In this document: in pieces, positions 1-10,790 of the stretch
How positions within the stretch are numbered: the stretch's first letter is position 1
Layout of the letters: the number at the start of each line of letters is the position of its first letter
NCBI GenBank assembly: GCA_030411725.1
Contig: MU839828.1
Span: forward strand, 2,046,001 to 2,110,000
Length of the DNA stretch: 64,000 bases
Direction of reading: 5' to 3'
DNA from: Echria macrotheca
Lineage: Eukaryota; Ascomycota; Sordariomycetes; Sordariales; Schizotheciaceae
Notes under the pieces: model-generated
Database searches by the model: none
Seen by the model: the letters and a program-made list of their open reading frames with translations, nothing else
Told to the model about the DNA's origin: nothing
Position numbers and translations under genes: made by a program

Positions 1-1121
1 CTGCCTTGTCGACTTGGGGCACGTAGCTGCAGGGCCGCGGCTGACACAGGGCCTGGTCCCGGATCCAGGGGGGGCTGCGTGCTTTCTTGCTCACGCTGTC
101 CAACCACGCCGTCGGCCCCCATTCCTGGCCCTCTGGACCGCTTGACCGCTTTCAACATGGCGGCCGTTGCCGTAGGCGGGCAGCCACTCAGGCCCGGGGG
201 TCCAGCGTGCGGGGCGCTGCAACGCTGCGGGAGCGGGGGTGCGTCCCTGGGTTGGTTTCGAATATCGTCTAATCACGGAGAAAAAAACAGCTGGGCGAAT
301 CGAGAGACTGCGACCATGGTTGCCGAATCGAGCAGGCCACTGGGGAGCTGGGCGACAAAATGAAAGGGCAGCCCCAATAACGGCTCCAGACCAACAGACG
401 AAGCAGGCCTCAACAGGCGGGAGATTGGCACTTTCATATCCTCTTTGCCTCTTCGGCGACGGCCGCGTTTCTACGTACGCGGCATGCCATCGCGACGCCC
501 GGCTTCTTGAGCCTGAAGTCGTCTCGGTCGTCGGCTGCGTCGAGGAAGGGTGCCAGTCTGAGAAGCACGGCAGCGGTTATTTCGAGCAGGTTGATCGCCA
601 CCAGGGATGGCCTGGTGCTTCAGACTCGATGGTGGGGGATTGCGAATCGAGAAGGAGCGAAGACCCTGGCGTTGTAGCGTGCCCCTGCCGAGATCCCTGT
701 GGGGACGGCCAGCTCCTCTGTCTCAGATCCAGCGAGGCTTGCCATTTTTCAACGGGTGTGGCGCGCCATGTTGTCATCCGAATGCAGGAGCGGAGGCTCA
801 CACCACTGCAACAGCCCAGAATCGCGGGACGACACACCATTCTGAACAGCCTGTGCTGCTACCGAGCCATCTCGTTACCTGGAAACCCTTCTTCGTCTGC
901 AGCCGTCCGAGTGCCCGAGTGCAGCCAGCAGACCCGGGACTGCCTTCTGCAGGAACAGCAAGATGGTGGGAAGCCTCGACGGGGACGCACGGTGGTGCGT
1001 GCGAGTCGGCAACAAGTCGACGACCCAGTTGACGACTTCCTTTGTTGTCGATGAGAGACTTGCCAACTAACAACAATCCCCCGCCGCAAAACCTTGGCAA
1101 ATCTTCGACAATCTCAGAGTT
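1..1121. other. Left flank, no gene recognised
   Basis: GC-rich sequence with several overlapping open frames on both strands, the longest about 270 codons at 239-1054. None of the translations resembles a known family. They are rich in Arg, Cys and Ser, lack hydrophobic periodicity, and have no plausible splice-linked continuation. I treat them as chance ORFs in GC-rich intergenic DNA. The segment ends directly at the TA target site of the transposon. Confidence 0.5.
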
Positions 1122-1123
1122 TA

Positions 1124-1213
1124 CCCGTTGGTCTGTAGGGCGCTTCGCTTACTTGACCAACCACTTTGCAAGTGGTTGGGGAAAAAATTCGCGGATAGGC
1201 TTTTATTTGCGGA
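1124..1213 (+). repeat. Left terminal inverted repeat
   Basis: 90 bp beginning CCCGTTGGTCTGT next to a TA. It matches the reverse complement of 4212-4301 at 88 of 90 positions. Both differences are C-to-T type transitions in a CpA context with the mutated base in this copy, the classic RIP signature. An internal hairpin has 10-nt arms (CCAACCACTT and AAGTGGTTGG) around TGC. Confidence 0.95.
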
Positions 1214-1564
1214 TAGTATTTAAAACGCGTCGCGTCCATTTTTACAGCCAAAAACACTCTATTTCTAGACACTTACAGCTACAATACCACTATTTCGGGC
1301 CCTTTTACTTCTAAACGCATCCTATAGCATTATTATATCGTATCTTTAGCCTAAATAATAACTAATAGCATACCGCCCTTCTATTTTATTAAGCAGAATA
1401 CTGTAAAGGCCACCTATTAGCTCCTCCGCTAATAATACCGCTAAAATTGTAACGTATATAGTATTTAAAAGTAATTTACTTATAAACTAAATATTTAAAA
1501 TACTACAAATACATTTTACGTATCTAAATCGCGTATAAGGGTATTATTTAAAACCCTATAAAAG

Positions 1565-2720
1565 CGCGAAATTGTAACGTTTACGTAATAATCCGCCGGT
1601 CGCCTAACCTACCTTAATAAGGCAAAAGATAGGGTAATTAAAGCCTACGTACGTTAGTTAATAAACTTAAAATCCTTAATAATAAAAAATATACTTAAAA
1701 AAGCTATAACCTAATTGTGCGTTTGCCGTTTATTACTTTATAGCCTGATAAATAAGTATTAATATAGTAAATAAAAGTAAAAGTATTTCTAGTTTATTAA
1801 AAGTTAGTTTAAGTTAGTAAAAGCTAAATAACTCTTTACTAAATAATAACTTAAAGATATAGTGAAGTATTTTAATAATTTTAAGGGTATTATTAAGAAA
1901 TATAATATAGGGTCGTTAATAACGTAAAATGAGGATAAGATAAAGTACCAATTAGCGATAATTGATGGGAAGTTTAAGATATTAATCGATAAAATTATAA
2001 CGAAAAAAGAAAGGGTAAGTATCCGTATAAAAATATACAAATCCTTTTAAATAATAAAAAGATAACTTACTATATAATTTCCTTAGCTAAAAGTTATTAA
2101 CTTTAGTAATAGGGAGTTTATAACGCTTATTAACTATAGTAACGCTATTAATAATACCATTTTAGTATTTTATATTATAATTAAGTAATTTGACTAAGTT
2201 ATTAGTAAAATAGATCTAGGCGATAAGGTTGCCTTTGCTAAGTTAGATATTGCATTTAGTAACTATAATATTATAATAAACTAACTTACCTACTTTAATA
2301 AGTACTTTTAAAAGTTTAATATAACGGTATAATATAAGGAGCTTAACTTCGAAACGTAATTTAGCTATATTTCTTACTAAAGATATCCTTATACCCTAAA
2401 GGCTAAAGAAAAGGTTAATTTTAATCGAATTCCTTAAGATAATTCTTAACGCTAGTAAACTAACGAAAAAAAGTATATTTACTAACTTTTATTACTAAAT
2501 AGCTTCTCGGGGCATTATAATCTTAAATTATATAAATACTATTTTTAATTCGATATTATTATATTATATATACTACCTTATTTATCGCAATTTCTTTAGC
2601 TAATAAACGTAGGAGTTTTTTAGTACTTTAAACGTATTTACTAAAAATATCTTTATTAGTATATTTAAAAAGACAAGTTAATATACTTTTATTTAAACTT
2701 TATAGTTAGATTAAATATAA
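1565..2720 (+). pseudogene. RIP-mutated pogo/Fot1-like DDE transposase remnant
   Basis: A single frame (codons starting at positions equal to 2 mod 3) reads through many stop codons but keeps recognisable family motifs with no frameshift from about 1571 to 2640. At 2111 it reads REFITLIN, matching the family's RE-x-[VI]-T-[VL]-IE motif. At 2495 it reads LNSFSGHYN, matching LDGF-x-SH; Asp to Asn and Gly to Ser are both G-to-A changes. At 2576 it reads PYLSQFL, then NVGVF at 2606, matching the PPHSSHLLQPLDVGVFQ block, with in-frame TAG exactly at the two Gln codons. CAG to TAG is what RIP of CpA produces. An upstream part at 1622 reads AKDRVIKAYV, possibly the HTH/CENP-B region. Start and end are approximate. 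The gene is dead. Confidence 0.8.
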
Positions 2721-4211
2721 GTTTAATTATTTAGGCTGTTATAGGTAAATAGGAACTTACTTATATAGAAACTTTAACAAAAAGGGTTTATAGTTACCTA
2801 TATTATAACCGGTATAAAAAAAAGTAACTATTATTTACTAAATCGGAAGCGGGTAATTAAAAATTTGATAAGGAAATTTAATAAATTAAATAAGTTGGCC
2901 TTTTTAACTATATAACTAAAGTTTAATTAGTAAAAAAATACCAAAAAAGGGGTATAAAAGATTACCTAAAAATATACCTATCTCTTTAATTCTTTTACCT
3001 ATAAAGCATTTTATAATATCGCTACTATTATTAACGAGGATTAATTAGTGAAAAAGTATTTTAAAAAGTACGTAATCGATTGGAGATTTTACCTAACGGC
3101 ATTATTAGCAAAGAAAATTTGGGTTTCCAAAATACTTTTAAAGGGTTTTTTTATTAAGTACGTAATAATTAAATAGATTTGCCGTATAACAAATATATAA
3201 TAATAAAAAGACAAAGAAATCACACGCATGCGTTAAATAAAGGCTATATTAAATATCTTGAAAAATACAAAAAAGGGTCTAAAGGTGGAATAAAATAAGT
3301 AAAAGCGCCTTCTTAAAAACTAGGTTACCACCAAAGGCAAAAGGACAAAAATACTAACGTTTCAAAAATATTTAGCAGTTACTAATTAAAAAGATTCCTT
3401 TATACTACTTAACGAAAAATATCCTTTATAAAAGCCTATAAAGAACCTAAGGTTTTATATTAACTTTAGCCTAAAATATATCCCGAATCTTAAATAACCC
3501 CTTTACAATCTCACGCCCGAAGAAAACTTTAAAGGTATCAAAATTACCCTTAACCCTACTCTTTTATTTATATATATATTTAATAATAATGAAAAAAAAA
3601 ACCCTATAGGAGTTAAAAAGTATATAAATTAATACTAGTAACCGGAAGGGATATTTATAACGAAATAGGCACCTTAAATAATATAAGGATAAAAAAGGAA
3701 AACTCAACAATTACAATAAAACAAGTCAAAGTCTAAATTTAGAAATACCCTTAGTTTAATTAATAAAAGTCTATTGCTACGATAGGTTATAACCGCTTAG
3801 CTAACTAATAAGAAAACTGCTAATAGTGATAATAATAGTAATAAAGTAATTAATGAAGATTTTAGTAACTATAGGGACTTTATAAACTTTAAAATAGAGG
3901 AAGTTTAGCCGCAGGATACTAATTATTACTAGGAACTCGAAGATAATTAGATTTTTATAGGTTTAGGTAAAAAGAACTTGATTCCGGGATCTTTACGGTT
4001 ATAGTAGTGGTGGTGGCTGCGGTCGCAAAAGGGCACCAGTTTTCCTACTTTTTGGGCTTTTACAGTCTTTTTTTCGATAGATTTAGCTATTTCCGCTCTC
4101 AAAATACTAAAATACTAAAGAACAGTATTATTACTTTCGTTGTGGTTAGTATATAGTAATCTGGCAATTGTGGTGTTGACGCTTCCCTATATAAATTTAG
4201 CTGTAATCCTT
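2720..4211. other. Unassigned AT-rich 3' part of the transposon
   Basis: About 1.5 kb of strongly AT-rich sequence between the transposase remnant and the right repeat. I find no family motif in it. It may be the degraded transposase C-terminus plus a second ORF, or a nested insertion erased by RIP. The last 200 bases (about 3,990-4,080) are noticeably less AT-rich. Confidence 0.4.
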
Positions 4212-4301
4212 TCCGCAAATAAAAGCCTGTCCGCGAATTTTTTCCCCAACCACTTGCAAAGTGGTTGGTCAAGTAAGCGAAGCGCCCCACAGACCAACGG
4301 G
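4212..4301 (-). repeat. Right terminal inverted repeat
   Basis: Inverted copy of 1124-1213, ending ...CCAACGGG followed by TA. It keeps C or G at both positions where the left copy has T or A, so it is probably closer to the ancestral terminus. Confidence 0.95.
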
Positions 4302-4303
4302 TA

Positions 4304-5928
4304 CTGTTTAGGATACAGAGCCAACAACCGGCTGACTCCGTGATGTGACACTGGTTCCGTTGTTTGTGGGGTTTGAGGTGCAGCGTGTTTGGAGATTGAA
4401 ATTGGAGGACTTGCTGGGGCCTTACGACCAACATCACATTCGCGTGCGCCGTACACATGGGATTTCGGGAGCGATCCCGATCCAGCAGCATTCCTCAAAT
4501 CGTCCCGCCAGAATTTCCCTCCAACAGCGGTGAGTGGAAAAACTATGTCGGAGCCTGAGTGGCCAGCAGTGTTTCTCCTTCCATCACCAGCGAGGCCCGA
4601 GGTTGCCAAGGCGTTGTTTCAAAGGACCCGGGTCAGAACAACTGTGTCTCAGGAACACAAATCTGCTTCGGTCCCAACGCCGCCGTGTCTGCATCCCATC
4701 TCTTGGCTGGGTCATGTGAGCTGCTTCAGACGATAGGCTACCAAGTCAAACTCCCTACGACGCGATGCAGATCGAATGCCAGAGATTGAGTTGTGACCAT
4801 TACCCGCCTGAGCATGAGGGCGATGGATAAATTGGAGCATATGATCTCTGCCTTCTAGAAACTTTTATCTGGGCAGCACCGGTCTTTCGCATATCTGGTC
4901 GGACAGTCTTCCGCTCGATCTTGTTACCCCAGGTCAGTCCCATCGAAGCTCCAAGTGGCTGAGGATTCGCCGGATCTGCGCCGGCTCCTTGTATCGTCTC
5001 AGACGTGTGCGGGCGGCATGAACCATCGACTGGAGATCCTCTCGTCAGGTCGTGTCGCGTGGATAAAGTCAAATCAAGCCCGTCATCTAGCGTGGTCCAA
5101 GGTGAGCAGTGATATGGTATCAACTCTGGTCTGTGAGGCTGCTCAGCCTTGAGCCGTGTCGACATAGTGAACCATGGATGACCACCCGTTTGCCGAGCCT
5201 CCTGTCGAGATGAACGGGGCCTTCAATATCGGTTAAATGACGTCGGAAATCATTAAGAACTTCGTCCGCTGTCAACTCAAAAGGTAATCCTGGGAATCAG
5301 AAATCTACCTGGGGAAGCCGTCCGGGCAGCGAAGGTTCTCGGAGATTTGGGCCCTCGAGAAGTGCCGGCCGGCGCGGTCTGCCGAGACCTCCGGAGTTTG
5401 CTTGGAGTGCCGGGCTGCAAGGGCAAACCTCAAGACGGGAAGTCACGGGGCGAGGCCGGGTCAAAGAACTCTGAGGTCTGAAGCAAAACAGACGCTTGCG
5501 GGCGAGGTAAGACGGTGTGGGCGGTGATGGGAGAGGCTGACGGGCCACTGAGCTTGAAGGTTGTCAAAGAAGAAGCACCTTCGGGTCCTCCCGTTTGCGC
5601 GATCGCTATCCTTGCGACGAAGAGTTTCCTCTTAGCAGATCTGTAGCCTAGAAACCACCCATCGGAGTTAAGGAGTTACCCCTCAACCCGATTCAGTGGA
5701 GCCTGCAACCCCTCCTTAGGCTTCAGCAGCTGTCACCCACCGTGGCGGCGGGGTACTGAGGCCAAAATCTTGCAGTTATCGTCCGCACCACCGACAACAA
5801 TTACTCACCTCTCAACAAGAGAACCGGTCCCAAAACCATCATCACCATTCCATTCAGCTCGGACCTAGACCTTCCTACGTAACCCCTATTCCTGCTCTCG
5901 CTGCGAGATCCTCAAAACACCGTCCAAA
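4304..5928. other. Intergenic, transposon to profilin
   Basis: No supported gene. Short open frames on both strands carry no recognisable domain. The last few hundred bases upstream of the profilin start are pyrimidine-rich and presumably promoter and 5' leader (inference). Confidence 0.4.
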
Positions 5929-6660
5929 ATGTCCTGGCAAGGTGCGTGCCCACGTCGCGACATGAACCCCACCTTGGATTGCCCAGAGCTAACTGACGGC
6001 TCGCAGCTTATGTTGACAACAGGTACGCCCGTCACCGAAGCGCTCGCATCCAATTCAGACATCGTGGGCAACTCGGAAAGGGTTGAGGAGATGATGTTGA
6101 CATAGAATAATGCAGCCTGGTCGGCAGTGGCCACCTCGACAAGGGCGCCATCATCAGCGCTGCCGGCGACAGCATCTGGTCCGCCTCTCCGGACTTCGAT
6201 GTACGCAGCAACCCCCCGATATCAACCGGCTTTTGCTGCATCGACCGCACCACTAACAGCAGCCGCCGGTCCGGAAAAGAACATGAGGCTAACACCGACT
6301 TCCGCAGATCAAACCCGCCGAGATGAAGAACATCGTTGAGATATTGAAGAACAACGGCTCTGGACCCGCGGTAGACAAGGCTTTCGGCGAAGGCGTCCAC
6401 GTCGGGGGCGAGCGCTACGTGGCCTTCAACATCGCCGACAGGCACATCTACTGCCGTCAGGTATGTTGAAAGCTCCGCATCGAGCACGTGTCGTATCGGC
6501 ACAGGCTGACTCGTTGGGTTTACAGGGCAGGCAAGGCCTCGTCATCGTCCAGACCAAGCAGGCCATCCTCGTCGGCCACTATGGCGAGAGCCAGATCGCC
6601 GGCAACGCTACCCAGACAGTAGAGGCACTCGCCGATTACCTGATTAAGAGCGGCTACTGA
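5929..6660 (+). CDS. PFY1: Profilin
   Basis: Actin-monomer and poly-proline binding protein that controls actin assembly in the cytosol and at hyphal tips. My model has five exons: 5929-5941, 6007-6022, 6116-6200, 6308-6460 and 6526-6660, giving 133 aa, slightly above the 126-131 usual in fungi. The start MSWQAYVDN is the canonical profilin N-terminus and fixes the first two exons, which are only 13 and 16 nt. The body (VGSGHLDKGAI, then the C-terminal helix VEALADYLIKSGY) is typical. Every junction keeps frame and has GT..AG ends. The downstream neighbour GOT1 is convergent. Confidence 0.95.
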
Positions 6661-7205
6661 TGCGGTCATGGTTGGCCTCGAGAACCCCGTGCCGACCTAG
6701 TTTGAACGATGGGCACATTGATAGACGGGAGGGGGAAAGCTTTGACGGGTGAGGGCGCCGCAGAGGGGCCGAAGACACGATTCCCAGCGTTGTTTCGATC
6801 TGACGTGGCGGGTTGATTTATCAGGGGGGCCAAAGTGAGCATGCTTTGAGCCAGAATTCTGCATAGGTGGGTTGACCTCACAATAAATACTTCTGTCATT
6901 CGATTCCAGACCGCGTCGACCTTGCGCCGAGTGTGTATCCCTCCTCTTCTTGCCGAACGCCGTGAGCACCCGTCTATCGACATCCGTACTCTTACACAAC
7001 TATCACATTAAAGACACGGGTATAGTGTTGTCCAACGCCGGAGCCCTCCACATAACTACCAAGTAACCCGTATAGCTCGTCCAAGGCATCCCATCTTGCT
7101 CTGCGCAGTCGTCGTCTAACATTAAAAGTTTATAAATCGAGATAAATCGAGCGATATGCTGCAAGCGGCCGTGCTTCACAACTTTCGTCTCTCAGGGATT
7201 CGTTC
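6661..7205. other. Convergent intergenic, profilin/GOT1
   Basis: 3' flanks of two converging genes. I see no additional gene. Confidence 0.5.
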
Positions 7206-8012
7206 TTATACAGGGAGCTCCGCGTTCCGTCTCCCCAGGCCGACACGGTCGACAATGATGGCGATATACGGCCCAATGATCGGAATACCGGTGGCGAAGC
7301 CGGCTATCGTGCCGAGAAAGTCGCCGAAGAGGACCATGATGCCGTAAAGTTCGATGAGGAAGCCGATAAGCGGCCATCGGAGGAGGATCAGGGCGAGACC
7401 GCCGAAGAACGCGGCGGTGCCCTTGAGCTTTTGCTTGCGCGCGAAGAAGACGGCCGTCTTTTGTGGGCCGATGATGATGGTCAGGCCAATGAGGAAGAGG
7501 ATCTGTTCGGTGGGGGAGTGGCGGCTGGTGTTAGAAAGTTTTTCTTCTCGTGGAGGGCGCAAAAGATTGCCGCAAGAAAAAGGGGGGTATATTCACATTT
7601 CCCATGGCGAGCATGGCGCGGTCAAAGAAGAGCATCACGCCTCCGATCAGGAAGAATCCTCCTATTATATGCGACTGCTTTTAGCGGCTGTGTCCCCTGA
7701 CAGCGCGTTGTCCTGAACCCCCATTGCGGAAACTGGTGTTGGTTTGCGACCAGAATCGCCTCTTTTTTCAGGGGTCGGGATGCGCGCGCGGTGGATGCGA
7801 GGTGGTTTGCGAGGACGTACCGCCAGAGCAAAAGGCGACTCCGATTTCTGGACGCAGAATACATATTAGCACGATATTCAAGGCCGATTGCCTATGGTTA
7901 CTGCGCTGGGGACAGAAGATGGCGCGAAAGCGCCGAGGGGCGCCGATGGTTGGACGATTCAGGGGCAGTCGAGGAATCGCGGAAGCTTACTCTGGGAGTC
8001 TGATAACCACAT
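7206..8012 (-). CDS. GOT1: Golgi transport protein 1 (Got1/SFT2-like membrane protein)
   Basis: Small tetra-spanning membrane protein of early Golgi and COPII vesicles that supports ER-Golgi transport. Exons in transcription order: 8012-7991, 7847-7821, 7661-7597 and 7502-7206, giving 136 aa against 138 in yeast. The reconstructed N-terminus MWLSDSQKIGVAFCSGGGF is diagnostic and comes entirely from exons of 22, 27 and 65 nt. The last exon carries ILFLIGLTIIIG, the conserved FFARKQKLKGTAAFFGG loop and LLRWPLIGFLIELYG. All introns have GT..AG ends and the phases agree. A last-exon-only call starting at 7562 would lose the N-terminal 38 residues. Confidence 0.93.
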
Positions 8013-8936
8013 TGACGGCATCGTGGCGTGTGTCTGAAGCCTCGGGAACTGAATGTGTAGATCTGAACGTGGCGGCGAATACGGGGGACAGGGACGAGTC
8101 CGTTCGAGCAGTCGGCGTTGGGAAGCAGAGGACAATGATGGAGGTTTGCGAACCTCGAATTGCGCTCTGTGGGCCGCCTCGACAAAGGCCACACAAGCTC
8201 GCCAAGGAGGCGCCGCCGTGGCTGCCGGGGCCTGACGGCTGCCGGCCGCAGAAACAAGGGGTCCACTGGGCGGGCCCTGATTGGACAAACCCTCTCAGCT
8301 GGGGCCACATGTGCCTTGATTCCATTTACTCTAAAAACACCGAATTTAGAATTGTAACCTCTCACCTCAATTTTATTACTGTGACCATCAAATGCTCAAC
8401 CAACACGCCGGATAGAGTCCTCATGCACCGAGTGGTGAATCTGGCGCTCTGAGCTGGCATTCACGAGCAAATTCTGCTCATATCCTCTTCGCTCGCCAGC
8501 TCGACCTAGGTTGGCATTTTGACGCGTCGGAGAAAAGGTTTGTGTCTAGTTTCTTATGTGATTGCCACGACGGCTGTAGCGTTATGCTAGAGCAACTGAG
8601 TTCGGTCCCCCGTTCGTCCTCAGTGACCTGTCGTTTCATAATGGCATATAAAAATTGATCACGATTAAGCCGGAGCGTCGACTGTCATCCTGCTGTCGAA
8701 AGGCGGCGGGTGCGTAGTTGAGGCTTGACTTTGTTGGTCGAACATATGATACAGGAAGCTCTATTTTGAATCCGCTGTCATGCTTAACTTAACGTAAGGG
8801 GCGGAATGCCCTATCAGCTACGCTTGAATACCTAAACGCCGTGCTGCCATTCCCATTTTCGCCTGCCAACCCGCAATGCCTCCCTAAAACGCCGTGACGG
8901 TCTCCGAAACAACCCTCCGAAGCAGCACCTCTTTCT
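8013..8936. other. Intergenic, GOT1/IES6
   Basis: Promoter side of GOT1 and the 3' flank of IES6. No convincing coding sequence; the open frames here are incidental. Confidence 0.45.
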
Positions 8937-9554
8937 CTACTTAAGTACAGTATGCGCTCCTCTTGCTTCCAAAAACTGCTCCCCTAGGCCCTGCGGTAGG
9001 TTCCTGATCATGGCGAATACTTCTGCATTGTGATACCGCATTCGGGTTTTCGGGTCCATATAGGCCGCTGGAAGACCGGTGACATCGCAATATCTCTTTT
9101 GCGGTGCCAAACTCGGCGCACTCTCGATATTGGTATAAGTAGCACTCGGGGCAGTCGAGCCAAGGAATATGCTAGTTCCGTTATTTGCTTTTGATGACGC
9201 CGCATTCAAGCTCTTCTCCAGCACCAGCTTCGATAAACTACGCGACGCCTGGGCAAGATTGGGCTGGAGAGTGCTGCCGCTGGCACTGCTGGGGACAGCC
9301 GGTGTAGAGGTGCCGCTGCTAGAGAGCCCATCGTCCATAGCCGGGGTCACAGCGCCGCTGTCATCCTGAGGGGTGGCAATGACCGAGGCTTCCTTCCTGG
9401 ATGCGTCGCCAAGGATGGCCTTGATGTTCTTGTTGCGTCGCTGGTTCGGTCGCCAATCCGGCCTTCGGAACGTCTTGTGGATAGAGTGGATGTCGAGCTT
9501 CTCAATCAAGGCCAGGTGAGCGGCCTGGGCTGCTTGAGCTTCGGGGTTGGACAT
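8937..9554 (-). CDS. IES6: INO80 complex subunit Ies6 (YL1_C domain)
   Basis: Nuclear subunit of the INO80 chromatin remodeller, where Ies6 and Arp5 form a module that couples ATP hydrolysis to nucleosome sliding. Uninterrupted 205-aa frame. The C-terminal YL1_C domain is unmistakable: KRYCDVTGLPAAYMDP, then YHNAEVFAMIRNLP and FLEARGAHTVLK at the end. The N-terminal block IHKTFRRPDWRPNQRRNKNIK is also typical of Ies6. Between them lies a Ser/Thr-rich low-complexity linker. The start chosen is the first ATG (MSNPEAQ); the frame stays open upstream but has no ATG there. It is divergent from DAD4 with about 260 bp between starts, and ARP5 lies just beyond. Confidence 0.93.
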   Translation of the reverse strand: MSNPEAQAAQAAHLALIEKLDIHSIHKTFRRPDWRPNQRRNKNIKAILGDASRKEASVIATPQDDSGAVTPAMDDGLSSSGTSTPAVPSSASGSTLQPNLAQASRSLSKLVLEKSLNAASSKANNGTSIFLGSTAPSATYTNIESAPSLAPQKRYCDVTGLPAAYMDPKTRMRYHNAEVFAMIRNLPQGLGEQFLEARGAHTVLK

Positions 9555-9817
9555 CGTGTCGTTGGTCTCTGAATGTTGGTCTTTCTGGTATTCCGTCGTG
9601 TTCGTGCTGGGTTGGAGGTCGGGCCGAGAGCTAGGCGATAACAATAAAGTGGTCGCGATGGCCTCCAGCCCGGAATTAACCGCGACTCACCGCCTTTGAT
9701 CCTCGCACTGTGCACGGGGTACGGGACGCGCTTGCTGATGAACCCCGCGATCCAAGACTCGACCAGCGACTTCAACCTACCGAAAACAAAAGTAAAAAGG
9801 CGTGCTTGCCCAGAATC

Positions 9818-10203
9818 ATGGTGTGTGAACTTGTCACATTTCAAGCAGTCTCTAATACAAGTCTAGGAGAGTCCGCACGAGCACCAGCAGAACCTTCTGC
9901 TGTCCAGGATCATCACCAATGTGGTCAGTTGCTCATCGATAAACATGGGCTATCAACATGGAAACTGACGCGGGGATTTCACCCTCTAGGAGAAGCTGAA
10001 CGAAGCCATTGTGGTGATGAACAAGACACTCCAGGACATCAACATCCAGAACATGAACATTGAGCTTGTTGCTCAGATGTTCAAGAACTACCAGTCAAAT
10101 GTCCTTTTTCACCTTGAGGGTATGGGTCTGCGTTCTCATGAGCGCCTGGAAGTTATGCTGACGTGAATACCTAGCTACGGATAACCTGAAAGACCCTGTT
10201 TGA
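9818..10203 (+). CDS. DAD4: DASH complex subunit Dad4
   Basis: Component of the DASH/Dam1 ring that couples kinetochores to spindle microtubules. Exons 9818-9820, 9867-9923, 9990-10119 and 10175-10203 give 72 aa, the same length as yeast Dad4. The sequence [19 protein letters not shown], then [24 protein letters not shown] and [14 protein letters not shown] follows the family along its whole length. The first coding exon is the ATG codon alone, followed directly by GTGTGT and spliced to a GTCTAG acceptor; no other nearby ATG gives the conserved N-terminus. It lies between IES6 (divergent) and ARP5 (same strand). Confidence 0.92.
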
Positions 10204-10790
10204 AGGCTCGATATTTAATGTTAATGGAGAACGATGGTATTGTTGGATGTTCAAGGCGTCTGGGGAGTGTGATGAGTGTGATGGATGCTGTTATGGCGTT
10301 ACAGATGAATGTGTTTAGGGGGCTGCTAGGTAGGATCAGACAACGACTGCAGGCGTTGGGTGAAGCGTACTTTCTAGTAAAATGATCTCTTGTGAAGTGC
10401 ATTGATCCAACTTCCGGCAGCATGGAATGACATTGATAAACTTGACTGAACACCGCCTTGGTCGTGACTTCAAGAAGTCGGTTCCTCCTCGCGTACAGTG
10501 CTTTCACGGTGTACCTGCCCCACGTAACTCACCTGTCAACGTCTGCGTTAGCGCGCACCGTGCAACTAGCTGACCCCTGTATGGCGCATCTCAGCTTCCA
10601 CTTTGTAACTGGGAGCTCTCGCAGGACAACGTCGTTATATGTTGGGACTGCGAATACTCCGCGTCCCCAAATATGACCACCAACTCGACCATCTATCGAC
10701 TAGCCGCACGAGCCACCACATCCATATGGGATTCTTGAACATCTGAACAACCCGCCCAACATCACGCTTCCAAGAACATCATTGCCCACA
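10204..10790. other. Intergenic, DAD4/ARP5
   Basis: DAD4 3' flank and presumed ARP5 promoter. No gene seen. Confidence 0.45.

Larger units (their letters stand above)
1124..4301 (+). mobile_element. RIP-degraded TIR DNA transposon (Tc1/mariner superfamily, pogo/Fot1-like)
   Basis: A 3,178-bp element bounded by 90-bp terminal inverted repeats (1124-1213 and 4212-4301) and by TA dinucleotides on both sides (1122-1123 and 4302-4303), the target duplication expected of Tc1/mariner elements. The interior is extremely AT-rich and full of TpA and stop codons, unlike the GC-rich flanks, as expected from RIP. One forward frame still shows DDE_1 transposase motifs between about 1571 and 2640. Typical Fot1 elements are near 1.9 kb, so this one carries roughly 1.3 kb of extra downstream sequence that I cannot assign. 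Superfamily is well supported; the exact family is inference. Confidence 0.88.

Noticed and set aside
239..1054. 271-codon open frame on the plus strand
   Set aside because: Composition-driven, no motif or homology pattern, overlapped by other frames on both strands.
1042..1314. 90-codon frame and its near-copy at 4099-4491
   Set aside because: The shared peptide is the translation of the transposon terminal repeat, not a protein family.
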